DNA of 64,000 nucleotides from Rhodobacter sp. (GTDB lineage Bacteria; Pseudomonadota; Alphaproteobacteria; Rhodobacterales; Rhodobacteraceae): assembly GCA_016704435.1 (NCBI GenBank), contig JADJAB010000010.1:62001-126000 (forward strand), written 5' to 3'. Each line of letters opens with the position of its first letter. Within the stretch, counting starts at the first letter, position 1. Below are positions 40,137 to 50,673 of this stretch, one piece after another. Made by a program: the position numbers and the translations under genes. Below the pieces are notes generated by a model. The model had not been told where the DNA came from. It saw only the letters and a list, made by a program, of their open reading frames with translations, and made no database searches.

Positions 40137-42429
40137 CGATCACGTCGCCCGACGCCTTGACGTTGATCTTGCCCGAGCCCTTAATCGTGATGTCCTTGCC
40201 CTCGATGCTGATGGTGCCGTCCTTTTTCATCGAGATCGCCGCCGAGCCGGTCTTCAGCACGATGGAATCGGCGGCGGTGATGGTGATCGCCTTGCCGGCG
40301 TCGATGGCCAGCCCGCCGGCGATCTTGTGGACGTCGTCCTTGCCGACCTCGGTGAGCTGGCTGCCGGCCACCTTGGTCACCTGATCCTGCCGATCGTCAC
40401 CGCCATGCCGCCGCCGACGGTCATCGATCTGATCCGATCCGATGGTCACCGACTGGTTGGACCCGATCGCCCAGCCGTCATCGCTGCCGATGGTATGGGT
40501 CTGGTCGCTGCCGACGGTGACGATGCGGCTGGCGCCGATCGTGTTCACCTGTTCGGCGCCGACGCTGCGGATTTCGGCGGCGCCCACGGTATCGGTGCGC
40601 AGCGCGCCGATGGTGACGGTCTGAGCGATGGCGACGGTCTGGCTGTGGTTGGCGCCGATGATCTCATCGGAATTGGCGCCGACGCTGATGACCTCGTTCG
40701 CCCCCACGGTCAGACTGCGGTTCGAGCCGACGGTTTCGTCATCGTTCACGCCGATCTGCACGGTGCGGTTGTTGCCGACGCTGACATCCTTGTTGTTGAC
40801 CACGCTTTCGGTGCGGTCATTGCCGATCGACTGGGTCGCGTCATGGCCGACGTCTTCAACCCAGTCGTTGCCGATGGTGCGGGTCTCGTTGTTCTTGACC
40901 AGTTCGTTGTGGTCTTTCTCGGCCTGGAAATAGACCTCCTCGGCGCCTGCCTTGTCTTCGAACCGCAACTCGTTGAAGCCGCCGGACGAAGGCGTGGACC
41001 AGCTTTTCCAGCCCGACTGGCTGGCGTTGTCGGGCAGGCCGTAGGGCACGGTGTTGGTGGCGTTGTAGACGCGGCCGGTGATGATCGGCTGGTCGGGGTC
41101 GCCTTCCAGGAAATCGACGATCACCTCATGCCCGATCCGCGGGATCTGGATGAAGCCCCAGCCCGCGCCGGCCCAAGCGGCCGAGACCCGGACGAAGCAG
41201 CTGGAGTTTTCGTCGCTGCCGTCCAGCCGGTCCCAGTGGAAATGCACCTTCACGCGGGAGTATTCGTCGCAGAAGATCTCGGCGCCCGCGGGGCCGACCA
41301 CCACCGCCGTCTGCGGGCCCTGCATCCTCGGCTTTGGCGTCTGCCGCGCCGGGCGGAACGGCACGCGGGCGGGCGACAGTTCCAAGTTGACCTGATAGTA
41401 GGCCGAACCGTCGCTCGCCTGACCGGCGCGCAGCTGCTCGTCCTGCATCCCGTAGATCGCCCGGACTACCAGATAGGTGTCGTTCTCGGCCTCTCGGGGG
41501 AAAAGCTCCAGCGTGAAACTGCGGCCGGACCACAGGTGCCGTGCCGTGCCCCTGGCGGCAATACGGTGCTGGTCGGCCTGCAACTCGTGCATCCTTCGCT
41601 CGGTAATGCGGTCGCCGGCGCCAAGATCGAGATAGCGGCCGGGATAGTGGTAGACTTCGGCCTTGTCCTGCTTGTGGCCGATGGGGGCAGAGGTCAGCGA
41701 CATCAGATCGAACGCGGGCTTTTTGAAGTCATAGTCGGTCTGGGCATATTTGCCGCTGCGCACCTGCGCCTTGGGCACCCATTCGGTGATGAAGTCGCCG
41801 TCGCGGAAACTGACAAGGCTGTGGCTGTCGGGCTCATAGGGGATCTTCGCGCTGTCCGGACCCGGCTCCAGAGCCTTGTTCGCGTCGACGATCACCATGG
41901 TATGGCCACTCTCGGCATGCTCGAAGTAGTAGAAGATGCCCTCGTCCTCCAACAGCCGCTGGACGAAGTTCAGGTCGCTTTCGCCGTATTGCACGCAGTA
42001 TTCGCGCTTGTCGTAGCGCCCCTGCAGGTTCAGCTTGAACTTTGCGTCAGGCCAGGCCGAGAACACCTCTTCCACGATGTCGGGTACGTTCTTCTTCTGG
42101 AAAATCCGGTTGTCGTTGTCCAGCGACAGAAACCACAGCCAGGGCCGCAGTGTCATGCGGTAGAAGGTCAGGTCGTCGCGAATCGCGTCCAGCGCGAAGT
42201 CGGCCACGAAGCCGTGGAAGTGCCGCGGCGTGTCACCCGTCACCGTGATCACCGCCGCGGAGCCAAGGACGGTAAGCGGCTCGACATCCATGTCCGTGGT
42301 CGAGATCAGCAGGTTGTAGGCGAAGGGCGACGAGATCGCATCCTCGCCCTCCATCCGGGCAAAGAATATCTCGGATCTGATGGCGGGAATTGAGACGGTG
42401 ATATCGCGTTCGGCTGTCACGGGGACCAT
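40108..42429 (-). CDS. vgrG: T6SS spike protein VgrG with extended needle
   Basis: 773 residues. The gp27-like base covers about 1-380 (FHGFVADFALDA, YCVQYGESDLNFVQRLLEDEGIFYYFEH). The gp5-like OB fold holds EYSRVKVHFHWDR, CFVRVSAAWAGAGWGFIQIPRIGHEVIVDFLEGDPDQPIITGRVYN. A beta-helical needle follows at about 513-663, built of 7-8-residue repeats of the form xxVGxNxxx. Near 40385-40440 the residues read SDQIDDRRRRHGGDDRQDQV; the neighbouring frame there gives TVGGGMAVTIG, so two compensating indels are likely. The C-terminus (GKAITITAADSIVLKTGSA, KINVKASGDVIVKGSKI) is DUF2345-like. No separate toxin domain is seen. It lies 106 bp after the DotU-IcmF gene. Confidence 0.93.
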   Translation of the reverse strand: MVPVTAERDITVSIPAIRSEIFFARMEGEDAISSPFAYNLLISTTDMDVEPLTVLGSAAVITVTGDTPRHFHGFVADFALDAIRDDLTFYRMTLRPWLWFLSLDNDNRIFQKKNVPDIVEEVFSAWPDAKFKLNLQGRYDKREYCVQYGESDLNFVQRLLEDEGIFYYFEHAESGHTMVIVDANKALEPGPDSAKIPYEPDSHSLVSFRDGDFITEWVPKAQVRSGKYAQTDYDFKKPAFDLMSLTSAPIGHKQDKAEVYHYPGRYLDLGAGDRITERRMHELQADQHRIAARGTARHLWSGRSFTLELFPREAENDTYLVVRAIYGMQDEQLRAGQASDGSAYYQVNLELSPARVPFRPARQTPKPRMQGPQTAVVVGPAGAEIFCDEYSRVKVHFHWDRLDGSDENSSCFVRVSAAWAGAGWGFIQIPRIGHEVIVDFLEGDPDQPIITGRVYNATNTVPYGLPDNASQSGWKSWSTPSSGGFNELRFEDKAGAEEVYFQAEKDHNELVKNNETRTIGNDWVEDVGHDATQSIGNDRTESVVNNKDVSVGNNRTVQIGVNDDETVGSNRSLTVGANEVISVGANSDEIIGANHSQTVAIAQTVTIGALRTDTVGAAEIRSVGAEQVNTIGASRIVTVGSDQTHTIGSDDGWAIGSNQSVTIGSDQIDDRRRRHGGDDRQDQVTKVAGSQLTEVGKDDVHKIAGGLAIDAGKAITITAADSIVLKTGSAAISMKKDGTISIEGKDITIKGSGKINVKASGDVIVKGSKILNN

Positions 42430-42535
42430 CCTTGGCTGAAGCAGGTCGTTGAAAAAGGCGTCACGGAAATTCGCTGCGATGAGTATAGCGGCATTCGGCG
42501 GGTTTGGCGCGTAGGAAATTCCGCCGACTGGCCCA

Positions 42536-44989
42536 TCACAGCACCGGCGGGCAGGTGAAGCCCTGCATCAGCTTGCGCAGCGCCAGCGGGTTTTGCGGGC
42601 GGTCGAAGACGATCTCCAGAAACAGCCGCGAGCGGTCGGCCTTCAGGTCCACCAGAAAGCGCTTGCCGCCGTCGCGGTCGCGCAGGCGCAGGGGTGCCAG
42701 AAGCCGCAGCAGGCCCCAGTAGCCGGGCTGTGCCAGCCGCGCCTCGCCGTCGCCGGCGTTGAAGGTGACCTCGATTCCCGCCTCGGGCCGGCTGCCGGGC
42801 CAGGCCAGAACCAGGCTGTCGGTGGTCGCCTCGACCGGTCCGCCGGCACCGCCCAGGCTGACGAAGGCCCGGCCGCGTTCGGCCAGCGCCGACAGCGTCA
42901 GCGTGGCGCCGGGCTGGCCATTGGGGAACAGCCCACCGCCGATCTCGGTCGCGCGTTGCAGGAAGACGGCACTTTCCGGCGTCATCCCTTCGAACCGCGC
43001 CTCCGGCTTCCAGCGCCAGGGGGTGTCGGACATGTCCAGCATCTCGGTGGCGCGGGTCTTGACGAAACGGTCGACCATGCCACCGGGGCCCAGCAGGCGG
43101 GCGATCTGGTCGGGATCGGCATCCGCGCCATCGGCAAAAGGAAAGCGGTTGGCGGTGACGGCAAGGCAGGTTTCCAGCACCTCGGTCTGCCACACCTTCG
43201 TCAGGGTGTTCGACAACAGGTCGGCATGTGCAGCACCGGTCTGCGCCAGCGTATCCTCGACCAGCTGCACCACCACCCTGGGCGCCACGCCCAGCGCGGC
43301 GACCGAGGCGGCGCGGTCCTGCACGCTCATCAACCGCTGCTGGCCCTTTTCGGCGTCGCGGTCCTGCGCGGCCAGGGCCACGTTCAGGCCGGCGAAGAGG
43401 GTGGCGATCTCCTGCATCCGTCCGGCCTCGACATACTGGATCATCGGGCCGAATTCGGCGGCGACGGCCAGTTGCTGGGGGTGGCTGCGGCGACGGTCGG
43501 TGCCGCCGGCCTGCACCCAGACCTCACGCAGCAGCGCCTCGAGTGGCGAGGCACGCCGCGCCAGTTCGCCCGAGATGCGGACCGAGGTTTCGGGCGAGGT
43601 GAATTCACGCACCCGCAGGTCGGCCAGATAGTCGGTCCAGCGGGCCAGGGTGTCGTCCTGCAGCCGGTCCATCAGCAGGTCGGGCGTGTCGTTCTGCGGC
43701 GGCAGCGGGGTGGAGAACAGCCACCGCGCCTGATCGCGCGCGGCCTGCACCGCCAGCCCGGCGCCAAAGTCGCGGGCGTGGTCCCAGCCGGCTTGCGTGT
43801 AAAGCCCCGGCATCGGGGTATCCGGCGCAAGGCCCGACTTGCGGCGCAGGATCACGCTGAGGCCCGGCACCGCGCCGTCTGGCTGCCATTCGGCCAGTGC
43901 CGCCACCGCGGCCGAGCGGCGCAGCTCCAGATAGGCACGGACGGGTTCCGGCGCTTCGGCGGCAAGGCTGCGGGCCTGGGCCAGAAGCTCGGCATCGGGT
44001 GCGGGAAGGCTGGCTGGTGGGGCAGCCAGGCGGGCCAGATGCGGCGCCAGGCCCGCCAGCGTGGGGTCGCCCCCGGCCCGGTCCTGCGCCCAGCCGGCCA
44101 GCCAGGCGGGTTGCCAGTCGGCCTGGCCCGAGAGCACGGCAAAGGCGCGCATCGTGTCATAGGCCTCGGCCGGTTCGCCCTCGGTCGCAACTGCGCGGTC
44201 GATGGCGGCGGCAAGGACCGGCGGCAGATGGCGGTCCAGCGCCTTTAGATAGGCGGCCTCGGCCAAGGTGGCGGCGTCGTGGCCGGTCAGCCCGGCGAAG
44301 AGGTTGACCGGCGCCTTGGCACGGGCGGCCTGGGAATTGCGCGCCTCGGCCGCCAGCCCGTCCAGCCGCACCGCCAGATCGGGGAAGGGGCCGTCCCGGT
44401 CCAGCCCGATCTCCAGCGCGCGGGCGGCGAAAGCCGCGCCCAGGTCGCGGTGAAAGCGCCATTCCACCCAGGCCGCCCAGCCTGCCACGACCAGAACGAA
44501 GGCGAGCACCAGCACGCTGACGATGCCGGTCCAGCCGGCGGCGACGGGCGAGGTGTCGAAGGCCCGGCGCGAGGTTTCCAGCCGCGCCAGGCAGCCCGCG
44601 ACAAAGGCCGAGGCCGCCGCATGGTCGGGCGAGCCTTGGGCGCGGCGCTGGTATTCGGACAGATCGGCGGGCGAGACCTCGCGCCCCTCGAACAGCAGGC
44701 GCCGCGCCTCGGGGCCCCAGCGGGTCACGTCGATCTCGCGGTTGGCGCGGGCGGCGGCGTCCAGGATCAGCGCCAGCCCGGCGCGGGCGGGGGGCACCGC
44801 GGCGGCGGGCACCCCGGCGCGCTGCAAGCCGGTGGTGAAGCGGTCCAGAAGCGTGGCCGAATGGCGCAGCAGGTCGGACTGGCGTTCGCCGCGCACCGAT
44901 GCCAGCCGGTCGGCAAAGGCCAGCACCGGTTCGGCCAGACGGGCGATCATGCCGCTGCCCATCCCCGCCGCGCTGTCGCCTTCGGTCAT
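42536..44989 (-). CDS. Chimeric DotU-TM-IcmF protein (TssL-like domain fused to TssM periplasmic region)
   Basis: 817 residues. Residues about 15-140 (LAEPVLAFADRLASV, LQRAGVPAAAVPPARAGLALILDAAARANREID, LFEGREVSPADLSEYQRRA) resemble the cytoplasmic DotU/TssL domain. A single membrane helix lies at about 150-172. The rest parallels the periplasmic part of TssM without its NTPase domain: it shares the layout of FPFADGADADPDQIARLLGPGGMVDRF and GGLFPNGQPG, and the end NPLALRKLMQGFTCPPVL corresponds to NPFDLSMFGNFRCPQSF in TssM. Its topology would let one chain bridge cytoplasm and periplasm. It is co-transcribed with the M15 peptidase and pppA. Role unknown; an accessory or alternative membrane-complex subunit is possible. 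Confidence 0.8.
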   Translation of the reverse strand: MTEGDSAAGMGSGMIARLAEPVLAFADRLASVRGERQSDLLRHSATLLDRFTTGLQRAGVPAAAVPPARAGLALILDAAARANREIDVTRWGPEARRLLFEGREVSPADLSEYQRRAQGSPDHAAASAFVAGCLARLETSRRAFDTSPVAAGWTGIVSVLVLAFVLVVAGWAAWVEWRFHRDLGAAFAARALEIGLDRDGPFPDLAVRLDGLAAEARNSQAARAKAPVNLFAGLTGHDAATLAEAAYLKALDRHLPPVLAAAIDRAVATEGEPAEAYDTMRAFAVLSGQADWQPAWLAGWAQDRAGGDPTLAGLAPHLARLAAPPASLPAPDAELLAQARSLAAEAPEPVRAYLELRRSAAVAALAEWQPDGAVPGLSVILRRKSGLAPDTPMPGLYTQAGWDHARDFGAGLAVQAARDQARWLFSTPLPPQNDTPDLLMDRLQDDTLARWTDYLADLRVREFTSPETSVRISGELARRASPLEALLREVWVQAGGTDRRRSHPQQLAVAAEFGPMIQYVEAGRMQEIATLFAGLNVALAAQDRDAEKGQQRLMSVQDRAASVAALGVAPRVVVQLVEDTLAQTGAAHADLLSNTLTKVWQTEVLETCLAVTANRFPFADGADADPDQIARLLGPGGMVDRFVKTRATEMLDMSDTPWRWKPEARFEGMTPESAVFLQRATEIGGGLFPNGQPGATLTLSALAERGRAFVSLGGAGGPVEATTDSLVLAWPGSRPEAGIEVTFNAGDGEARLAQPGYWGLLRLLAPLRLRDRDGGKRFLVDLKADRSRLFLEIVFDRPQNPLALRKLMQGFTCPPVL

Positions 44990-44993
44990 CGGC

Positions 44994-45881
44994 TTACAGC
45001 TTTCCTTCGTCGGCCCAGGCGCGCAGCGTCTCTTCGCCGACCTCGAAATGCATCGAATCCTCGCGGTTGTAGGCCGCGCCCCAGAACCAGCCTTCGTCGT
45101 TGAAATACTCGGCCAGGATCAAGAGGCCGAACTGCGTGCCGCCATCGGCGAAACCGTCCAGCTGGCCCTCCAGCGTCAGGTCGATCGCGGTGGCCCAGGA
45201 ATGGTTCGAGATCGAGGTGGTGGAGCCGCGGATGAACCGCACGCAAAGCGCGCCCGCCGTGCCGACCTTGGCATAGATGTCGGGATCGGTTTCCTTCAGC
45301 CGGTTCATCACCCGCTCCAGGCTGTCCAGCGCCGGGCGCAGCATGGTCACCTTGATCGGGCCGATCTGGCGGGTGTCCAGCAGCTCTTTCAGCCGCGGGT
45401 TGGTCATCGGCTGGCAATCGGTGTTGTAGCTGTCGCGCGGCTGGCCCAGAAACGCCAGCATGGTCTTGTTGCGCGGCTGGGTGATGCCCTTGTTGAAGCG
45501 AGTCTTGGCCAGCTTCATCTGTTCGGTCAGGTCTTCTGGCGCGGCCTGGTTCTCGAAATCCTCATCCGGCAGCAGGGCGGCGGGGTCGGCGGGATCGACC
45601 GATGCCTCGGGCAGAAGCTCGGGCTGCACCGGCGCGCGGTTGGCCACCAGGCTGAGGTCTTCGCGCAGGCGGGTCACATCCACCTTCAGCGCCTCGATGG
45701 TGGCGCGGTCCTCGACCGCTGCCGCCTCAAGCCGCGCCACGGTCTCTTCCAGCCGCTGCAAACGCAGGTCAGTGCCGCCATCGGCGGTGTCGATCAGCGT
45801 GGTGACCACGGCAAAGGCCATCGCCGCGATGACGACGCCTATGGCCACGATGACCGGCCCGACCAGCGTTCCGCGCCCCAT
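44994..45881 (-). CDS. Membrane-anchored M15-family D-Ala-D-Ala carboxypeptidase-like peptidase, T6SS-associated
   Basis: 295 residues (start MGRGTLVGPV at 45881). One N-terminal membrane helix (VGPVIVAIGVVIAAMAFAVV) and a short coiled coil (RLQRLEETVARLEAAAVEDRATIEALKVDV) precede an M15-type zinc peptidase domain. Visible ligands are the His and Asp in SISNHSWATAIDLT and the His in SMHFEVG. The domain should face the periplasm and cut peptide stems or crosslinks. It lies between pppA (2-bp gap) and the DotU-IcmF gene, so a likely job is local wall opening for the trans-envelope complex, as M15-type enzymes do in some other T6SS loci. Confidence 0.82.
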   Translation of the reverse strand: MGRGTLVGPVIVAIGVVIAAMAFAVVTTLIDTADGGTDLRLQRLEETVARLEAAAVEDRATIEALKVDVTRLREDLSLVANRAPVQPELLPEASVDPADPAALLPDEDFENQAAPEDLTEQMKLAKTRFNKGITQPRNKTMLAFLGQPRDSYNTDCQPMTNPRLKELLDTRQIGPIKVTMLRPALDSLERVMNRLKETDPDIYAKVGTAGALCVRFIRGSTTSISNHSWATAIDLTLEGQLDGFADGGTQFGLLILAEYFNDEGWFWGAAYNREDSMHFEVGEETLRAWADEGKL

Positions 45882-45883
45882 CG

Positions 45884-46642
45884 CTACCTCGCCAGCAGAT
45901 CGACGACGATGACCGAGACATTGTCCGGCGAGCCTTCTTCCAGCGCCCGGCGGATCAGTGCCTCGCAGGTCGCCTCGGCCGAACCGCCCAGCCCGGCGAT
46001 GGCTTCGATCACCGACTCGTAGACGCAGCGCGGCAGGCCGTCCGAACACAGGATCAGGCGGTCGCCGGTCAGCAGCGGCACGGCGGCATGGTCGACTTCG
46101 ATCTCGTCGGCGGCGCCGACGGCGCGGGTGATGATATGGGCCTCGGGGTGGCCCTCGGCCGCGGCCTTGTCCAGCTGGCCGCGGTCGACCATGTCCTGCA
46201 CCACGGTGTGGTCATGCGTCACCATCCGCAGCCGCCGCCCGCGCAAGAGATAGGCCCGGCTGTCGCCGGCCCAGGCCACATGCGCGATGCCCTGCGCGAT
46301 GAACAGCGCCACGACGGTGGCCCCCATGGTCTGCGCGCCACGCTGCCTTGCGGCCTGACGGACGCGGGCATTCGCCGCCTCGATCGCGTCTTCCAGCGCT
46401 TCGGCGGGCGAGGCTTCGTCGGAAATCGCGGCCAGCGAATCGACCACGAGATCGGCGGCTATCGCGCCGCCCTCATGCCCGCCCATGCCGTCGGCGACCG
46501 CCCAGAGGATGCCCGAGGGATCGGCCAGGATCGCGTCCTCGTTGGCGGGACGGATGCAGCCGCGGTGGGTCAGCGCATGGCCCCGCGCAATTGGCAGGGC
46601 CCCGCGCCCCGGCCTTGGCACAACGGTTGTCGGCTGGTTCAT
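45884..46642 (-). CDS. pppA: T6SS PP2C-type serine/threonine phosphatase PppA
   Basis: 252 residues (ATG 46642; a GTG at 46651 is possible). PPM/PP2C motifs: RPANEDAI, VADGMGGHEGGAIAAD, AGDSRAYLLRG, ILCSDGLPR and GSPDNVSVIVV, which supply the Asp ligands for two Mn/Mg ions. It dephosphorylates the FHA protein or other PpkA targets and switches the T6SS off. First gene of a minus-strand operon with the M15 peptidase, DotU-IcmF and vgrG; divergent from the OmpA-like gene. Confidence 0.92.
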   Translation of the reverse strand: MNQPTTVVPRPGRGALPIARGHALTHRGCIRPANEDAILADPSGILWAVADGMGGHEGGAIAADLVVDSLAAISDEASPAEALEDAIEAANARVRQAARQRGAQTMGATVVALFIAQGIAHVAWAGDSRAYLLRGRRLRMVTHDHTVVQDMVDRGQLDKAAAEGHPEAHIITRAVGAADEIEVDHAAVPLLTGDRLILCSDGLPRCVYESVIEAIAGLGGSAEATCEALIRRALEEGSPDNVSVIVVDLLAR

Positions 46643-46723
46643 CTTGCCCACCTGTGGCGCGGACAGATGCGGACCATGGGGAAATCCTCACGCATTCGGA
46701 ACTTTCCGGGAGAATGGGCGCGA

Positions 46724-46752
46724 TTGAAAACACCTTGAACCTAGCATAGGAT
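46724..46752 (+). promoter_or_regulatory. Candidate sigma-70 promoter for the OmpA-like gene
   Basis: TTGAAA (46724-46729) and TAGGAT (46747-46752) are separated by exactly 17 bp and lie 35 bp before the ATG at 46788. The match is moderate (5/6 and 4/6). Confidence 0.4.
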
Positions 46753-46787
46753 GGCGTTGCGTTTAACTGGAATTTTCGGGTGAAGAT

Positions 46788-47516
46788 ATGCATTACAAAG
46801 GCCTTCTTGCGGCCGCTTTCCTGCTGGCCGTTCCTGCCTCTGCCGTCAATGCCCAGGGCCTGACGGACGAGGAAATCCTGCAACGCTTTGAAATCCAGCG
46901 CGATGCCTATACGGCGGTGCGCACCGGCAAGGGCGCCACGCGCGGGCTGACCATCGTGACGGTTGAAGAGCTGGAGGCTGAGTCCCCGTCCGGCGGGGTC
47001 GAGGTGGCCGATACCGGTCCCGAGATGGACCCGGTGCCGGATGCCGACACGCCGCCGGTCGAGATCGCCGGCACCGACACCAGCCCGGACACCGGCGACA
47101 GTTCCGCCGTCCTGACCGAGGTGGCCGATGCCGACGCCCCGCCGAAGGTCGACCCCACACAGGTCGGCATCCTGCCCGAAGAGCTGCAGGTCAACGTCCG
47201 CATCAGCTTTGACTACGACAGCGCCACCATCAAAGCCGATCAGTTGGCCGTGGTCGAGCAGATGTGCCGGGTGATGAAGGGCAGCGACATCAAGCTGTTC
47301 CGCATCATGGGCCATACCGATTCGGCGGGCACCGACGCCTATAACGAGAACCTGTCGCTCTTGCGCGCCGAAGAGGTGAAGCGGCGGCTGGTTTCCGATT
47401 GCGGCATCGACGCGACCCGGCTGGAGGCGATGGGTCTGGGCGAACGCTTCCTTGCCGATCCGGCCGACCCCAAGGCCGCCGAAAACCGCCGGGTGGAGTT
47501 CCAGGCGCTGAGCTGA
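46788..47516 (+). CDS. OmpA-family peptidoglycan-binding protein
   Basis: 242 residues with a signal peptide (MHYKGLLAAAFLLAVPASAVNA). A short predicted helical segment (LTDEEILQRFEIQRDAY) and an acidic Asp/Thr/Pro-rich linker (about 65-130) lead to a C-terminal OmpA domain: VRISFDYDSATIKADQLAVVEQM, FRIMGHTDSAGTDAYNENLSLLRAEEV and AENRRVEFQAL. It should be periplasmic and bind the wall. The position next to pppA suggests a T6SS accessory, but similar proteins also occur alone. A short hairpin (47548-47576) follows the stop. Confidence 0.82.
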   Translation: MHYKGLLAAAFLLAVPASAVNAQGLTDEEILQRFEIQRDAYTAVRTGKGATRGLTIVTVEELEAESPSGGVEVADTGPEMDPVPDADTPPVEIAGTDTSPDTGDSSAVLTEVADADAPPKVDPTQVGILPEELQVNVRISFDYDSATIKADQLAVVEQMCRVMKGSDIKLFRIMGHTDSAGTDAYNENLSLLRAEEVKRRLVSDCGIDATRLEAMGLGERFLADPADPKAAENRRVEFQALS

Positions 47517-47547
47517 CCGGCCCTGCGGCTGACGTAAAACTGATTGC

Positions 47548-47576
47548 GGGGCATTTGCGTTTTCCGGCAATGCCCC
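47548..47576 (+). terminator. Hairpin after the OmpA-like gene
   Basis: GGGGCATT pairs perfectly with AATGCCCC across a 13-base loop, 32 bp after the stop codon. The only T-rich element is a short CATCTTTC downstream. Confidence 0.35.
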
Positions 47577-47617
47577 CATCTTTCCTGCAGGACCGGAATC
47601 ACCAGGGGACTGCCGGA

Positions 47618-48067
47618 ATGACGAAATACGCAAAGACGCCCGAGGCGCTTTCCCGCCTGACGCCCGAACAATACCGGGTGACCCAGCAAAGCGGAACCGA
47701 ACGCGCCTATACCGGCGAATACGACAAGCATTACGAGCCGGGCATCTATGTCGATGTCGTGTCGGGCGAGCCCTTGTTCGCCTCGGCCGACAAGTTCGAC
47801 TCGCATTGCGGCTGGCCGGCCTTCACCAGGCCGATCGAGACGGCGCATGTCTCCGAACACCGCGACACCACGCATGGCATGCTGCGGGTCGAGGTTCGTT
47901 CCTCCCACGGCGACAGCCATCTGGGTCATGTGTTTCCCGATGGCCCGAGCGACCGCGGGGGCTTGCGCTACTGCATCAACTCGGCGTCGCTGCGCTTCGT
48001 GCCGAAGGACCGGATGGAAACCGAGGGATATGGTGCATATCTCGATCAGGTGGAGGATGTGAAATGA
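47618..48067 (+). CDS. msrB: Peptide-methionine (R)-S-oxide reductase
   Basis: 149 residues, start ATG 47618 with AGGGGA upstream. MsrB features: LTPEQYRVTQQSGTERAYTGEYDKHYEPGIY, the KFDSHCGWPAF loop, SHLGHVFPDGP, and the catalytic Cys in LRYCINSASLRF. The CxxC pairs that bind structural zinc in many MsrB proteins are absent (VVSGEPLF and SSHGDSH at those places), so this is the zinc-free form. It repairs methionine-R-sulfoxide in proteins and overlaps msrA by an ATGA. Confidence 0.93.
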   Translation: MTKYAKTPEALSRLTPEQYRVTQQSGTERAYTGEYDKHYEPGIYVDVVSGEPLFASADKFDSHCGWPAFTRPIETAHVSEHRDTTHGMLRVEVRSSHGDSHLGHVFPDGPSDRGGLRYCINSASLRFVPKDRMETEGYGAYLDQVEDVK

Positions 48068-48570
48068 CCGACCGCGCCGTTCTGGCCGGGGGCTGCTTCT
48101 GGGGGATGCAGGATCTGATCCGCAAGCTGCCTGGGGTGGAAAAGACCCGCGTCGGGTATACCGGGGGCGATGTGGCGAACGCCACCTACCGCAACCATGG
48201 CAGCCACGCCGAAGGGATCGAGATCCTGTTCGACCCCGCAAGGATCAGTTACCGGCAGCTACTGGAGTACTTTTTCCAGATCCATGATCCGACCACGCCG
48301 GATCGCCAGGGCAATGACCGGGGCGCCTCGTATCGTTCAGGCATCTACTACACCAGCGCGGACCAGAAAGAAGTGGCGCTGGCGACCATTGCCGATGTCG
48401 ACGCATCGGGCCTGTGGCCCGGCAATGTGGTGACCGAGGTGAAGCCTGCCGGCGATTTCTGGGAGGCAGAGGCCGAGCATCAGGATTACCTGCAACGCCT
48501 GCCCGACGGCTATACCTGCCACTTCCCCCGCCCCGGCTGGGTGCTGCCGGCATCGCGGGCGGCGGAATAG
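48064..48570 (+). CDS. msrA: Peptide-methionine (S)-S-oxide reductase
   Basis: 168 residues. The catalytic Cys is in AGGCFWGMQDLI, followed by GVEKTRVGYTGGDVANATYRNHGSHAEGIEI, EYFFQIHDPTTPDRQGNDRGASYRSGIYY and EAEAEHQDYLQR, all conserved in MsrA. It reduces methionine-S-sulfoxide and complements MsrB. It starts within the msrB stop codon, so the pair forms a coupled oxidative-repair operon. Confidence 0.95.
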   Translation: MTDRAVLAGGCFWGMQDLIRKLPGVEKTRVGYTGGDVANATYRNHGSHAEGIEILFDPARISYRQLLEYFFQIHDPTTPDRQGNDRGASYRSGIYYTSADQKEVALATIADVDASGLWPGNVVTEVKPAGDFWEAEAEHQDYLQRLPDGYTCHFPRPGWVLPASRAAE

Positions 48571-48689
48571 GGACTCCAAGGCCGGCCGCCGAGCCAGATC
48601 GCGGCTGGCCGACATACCACAAGTTGGAAGAAAACCGACGCGGCACAAGCGTCGTGACCTTGGGCGCATCGCGCTGAAGTCTGGAAAAG

Positions 48690-48764
48690 TGGCAGCCCGT
48701 AGGGGAGTCGAACCCCTCTTCCCAGGTTGAAAACCTGGTGTCCTAACCGATAGACGAACGGGCC
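48690..48764 (-). tRNA. tRNA-Glu (anticodon TTC)
   Basis: Cloverleaf on the minus strand: acceptor GGCCCGT pairs with ACGGGCT (one G-T wobble). The D arm contains CTATCGGTTAGGAC, the anticodon stem-loop is CCAGG-TTTTCAA-CCTGG with TTC at 48729-48731, and the T arm GAGGGGTTCGACTCCCCT is followed by an encoded CCA. 75 nt including CCA. Confidence 0.95.
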
Positions 48765-48846
48765 ACGCTTTCGGTGGGCGGTGTCTAGTCGGGCCTGCTG
48801 CGATGCGCAAGAGGAAAAAGCCGGGTTCCGTGCGCGGCGTTGCCGG

Positions 48847-50589
<1,743 letters not shown>

Positions 50590-50673
50590 GCACGCAGGGG
50601 TGCCAGAGACGCCCTTCCGGCGCAAGAGGGCGCGGGGCCCGGTGCGACGGGCGCCGGCAAGCGGGCCCTTGGA

